From an uncultured bacterium (GTDB lineage Bacteria; Actinomycetota; Coriobacteriia; Coriobacteriales; Coriobacteriaceae), in the NCBI GenBank assembly GCA_905216045.1, contig CAJMSL010000005.1:1-32904 (forward strand): a stretch of DNA of 32,904 nucleotides, given 5' to 3'. The translations under genes and the position numbers were made by a program. Below, in pieces: positions 31,783 to 32,904 of this stretch. The notes beneath the pieces are model-generated. The model was not told the DNA's origin, did no database searches, and saw nothing but the letters and a program-made list of their open reading frames with translations. Numbering within the stretch: position 1 is the first letter of the stretch; each line of letters starts with the position of its first letter.

Positions 31783-32369
31783 GCGCGGCCTTTGACCTGG
31801 TCCTTTTTAGGCGTGATAAGGTTGGAGACCGCCTTATACACCGCAAGTGTCAATACCGAGTTAAGCACGGTCTTGATAAGGTTGAACGGCAGCACGGCAG
31901 GAATCATGAGCGGGGCGATCACATCGACCGAGCCATACCAGAACCATACGCCAATGGTAAGGTTTGCGACCATAGACAACGCCGTAGCGGCAATAACGCC
32001 GAGCACCAGGCCAATCACGGCACCCTTATAGGTATGCATCTTCTGGTAGACGATAGCCGCGGGCAGAATGTAGCCCAGCGTGGCAACCAGATTCATAAGC
32101 GCGCCGACCCAGTCACCCGTAGTGAGCGCATGGATAACGATCGCCATGGCGGCAACAGCGGTACCGGCACCGGGTCCATATGCAAACCCACACACCATCG
32201 CCGGCACCAGCGACGGATCATAGGTCAAAAACGGCGCCGAAGGAAGGATGGGCAGCTGCACGTACATAAACAGGGCGCCCAGGGCGCACATCAGCGCCAT
32301 GGTAACGAGCTGTTTGGTGCTCCACCTATTCGTGTTCTCAAAATGGATATGCTGCGACTGTTCAGACAT
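31779..32369 (-). CDS. ribU: ECF transporter S component, riboflavin type (RibU-like)
   Basis: Substrate-binding membrane subunit for riboflavin uptake. The 196-residue protein has six likely membrane segments. LTYDPSLVPAMVCGFAYGPG matches the loop-and-helix region conserved in RibU (YD-x2-D/S-x-P, G-F-x-x-GP). The FMN riboswitch directly upstream gives independent support. The start is ATG 32369 (MSEQSQHIH), preceded by AGGTGATC, a strong match to the 16S rRNA 3' end. An upstream ATG at 32390 lies inside the riboswitch 3' strand and is not a credible start. The stop overlaps the ATPase start. Confidence 0.9.
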   Translation of the reverse strand: MSEQSQHIHFENTNRWSTKQLVTMALMCALGALFMYVQLPILPSAPFLTYDPSLVPAMVCGFAYGPGAGTAVAAMAIVIHALTTGDWVGALMNLVATLGYILPAAIVYQKMHTYKGAVIGLVLGVIAATALSMVANLTIGVWFWYGSVDVIAPLMIPAVLPFNLIKTVLNSVLTLAVYKAVSNLITPKKDQVKGRA

Positions 32370-32383
32370 AAGATCACCTGCCT

Positions 32384-32562
32384 CTTTCATCCGGACTCTA
32401 ACCGTTGGTACTGGGATCTCACCAGTTCAGCCGGCATGCGAACCAACACACGCACGGGTCGCGGACTCATCGGCTCGGCCGCAGACAATTTACCTGCGCC
32501 ACGGCGCCCCTTTGGCACCGCCCAATTTACCGCCAGTGGGGAATTCCACCCCGCCCTGAAAC
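32384..32562 (-). ncRNA. FMN riboswitch (RFN element)
   Basis: On the minus strand the conserved blocks appear in order: TTTCAGGGCGGGGTG with AATTCCCCACTGGCGGTAAA, later GCCGGCTGAACTGGTGAGAT, and finally CCAACGGTTAGAGTCCGGAT followed by GAAAGAGG. Peripheral helices are of normal size. UUUCA at the 5' end pairs with UGAAA at the 3' end as P1. The 3' end is ~15 nt from the ribU start with no T-tract, which favours control of translation: P1 and its extension (CUG with CAG) lie next to the AGGUGAUC ribosome site. Confidence 0.93.
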
Positions 32563-32572
32563 AGCAATTGCA

Positions 32573-32600
32573 AGTGTAGCACCAGTAGACTTTCGCGCAA
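32573..32600 (-). promoter_or_regulatory. Promoter of the riboflavin-uptake operon
   Basis: -35 TTGCGC (32600-32595), 16-nt spacer, -10 TACACT (32578-32573) preceded by TGC (extended -10). Transcription would start ~5-8 nt before the riboswitch. Confidence 0.62.
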
Positions 32601-32647
32601 GTATGCCAAGGGTAATTTGTGGTGGGGGAAACGCTCCAGAAATACGC

Positions 32648-32769
32648 CCGGGACAAGTTAACGCGACAACCACGTTCTCCGTCCACGCCAAAGTGGTGCG
32701 CCTTTCGCGCAAAGCGCGAAACAGCAACCGGGACATGTATCCCCAACAACCACGTCCTCCGCCCACGCC
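32648..32769. repeat. Two diverged direct repeats, 80 bp apart
   Basis: ACAACCACGTYCTCCGYCCACGCC occurs at 32666-32689 and 32746-32769 with only two C/T differences. Each copy is preceded at the same distance by CGGGACA-N-GT. A perfect 8-bp hairpin (32703-32721) lies between them. Confidence 0.65.
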
Positions 32770-32904
32770 GACCTCAAGGCCGTAAACGCAGGGAATCCGG
32801 GGGTGTGACGGGGGCTTCTCTCCGGAACATTCCGCACTGATATTTTCTGTATTGAAGACGTCGATGATGCACCCGTATACCATTGACGTCGACACCATCA
32901 GATG

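Larger units (their letters stand above)
32563..32904. other. Gene-free right end with promoter and diverged tandem repeats
   Basis: It contains the ribU promoter, an 80-bp-spaced direct repeat (32648-32689 and 32728-32769), a perfect TTTCGCGC/GCGCGAAA hairpin (32703-32721), and two copies of GACGTCGA (32857-32864 and 32885-32892). I see no credible gene. The 123-codon minus frame crosses repeats and the riboswitch. Confidence 0.6.

Noticed and set aside
32527..32898. 123-codon minus frame upstream of ribU
   Set aside because: It reads through the tandem repeats, the ribU promoter and the start of the FMN riboswitch; not a gene.
1..32904. CRISPR array, defence genes or prophage genes
   Set aside because: No regularly spaced direct repeats, Cas, nuclease, integrase or phage structural proteins are visible among the supported genes.

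Overview
The window looks like chromosomal DNA of a high-GC, Gram-positive, obligately anaerobic actinobacterium of the Coriobacteriia. A Collinsella-like gut organism is my best guess. This rests on the GC-rich coding sequence, the protein character, a BadF/HgdC-type dehydratase activase, a group II ECF transporter with fused ATPases, a MurE without the diaminopimelate signature, and many short palindromic intergenic elements. It is inference, since no rRNA or marker search was possible. Every protein gene I can support lies on the minus strand. Only one tRNA gene (Val) is on the plus strand. The long plus-strand open frames are antisense shadows of GC-rich genes.

Layout, left to right (transcription mostly runs right to left). 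1-1931: clpC, cut by the window edge. 2124-7236: a TetR regulator overlapping the end of a 1479-residue two-ATPase dehydratase activase/DUF2229 fusion, with a 21-bp palindromic operator candidate in the promoter of the large gene. 7518-9951: a DUF2798 membrane protein and a ThrE-type exporter, with an inserted hairpin element between them. 9952-10272: a dense set of hairpins. 10273-12787: greA followed by lysS, with a terminator-like hairpin between them; LysRS carries an extra C-terminal tRNA-binding domain. 12894-14603: tatA, tRNA-Pro, ispE and veg. 14787-18649: dtd, rdgB, rph, murI and a HAD phosphatase. 18757-22311: murE and asnB. 22499-22574: tRNA-Val, followed by a low-GC, gene-free scar. 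23000-27888: argCJBD with paired ARG-box-like sites upstream of argC. 28146-32369: an FMN-riboswitch-led operon of ribU, fused ecfA1/ecfA2, ecfT and two PNPOx-like split-barrel proteins.

Functional themes. Cell-wall supply is represented by murI (D-Glu), murE and ispE (isoprenoid precursors for lipid carriers). Arginine/ornithine synthesis is represented by argCJBD. Nucleotide, tRNA and protein quality control is represented by rdgB, dtd, rph, clpC and greA. The riboflavin-uptake operon is tied to flavin status by its riboswitch, and its last two genes encode likely flavin-binding proteins.

The most unusual content is non-coding. Two hairpin families sit directly on stop codons. One follows lysS and dtd and has the same 11-bp stem architecture with compensatory base swaps. 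The other follows thrE and rph and carries a shared GGGACAGGTT loop. There are also a ~99-nt near-continuous hairpin at 10130-10228, a perfect 23-bp palindrome at 28055-28108, an 8-bp direct repeat flanking the element after thrE, and a palindrome filling the tatA promoter spacer.
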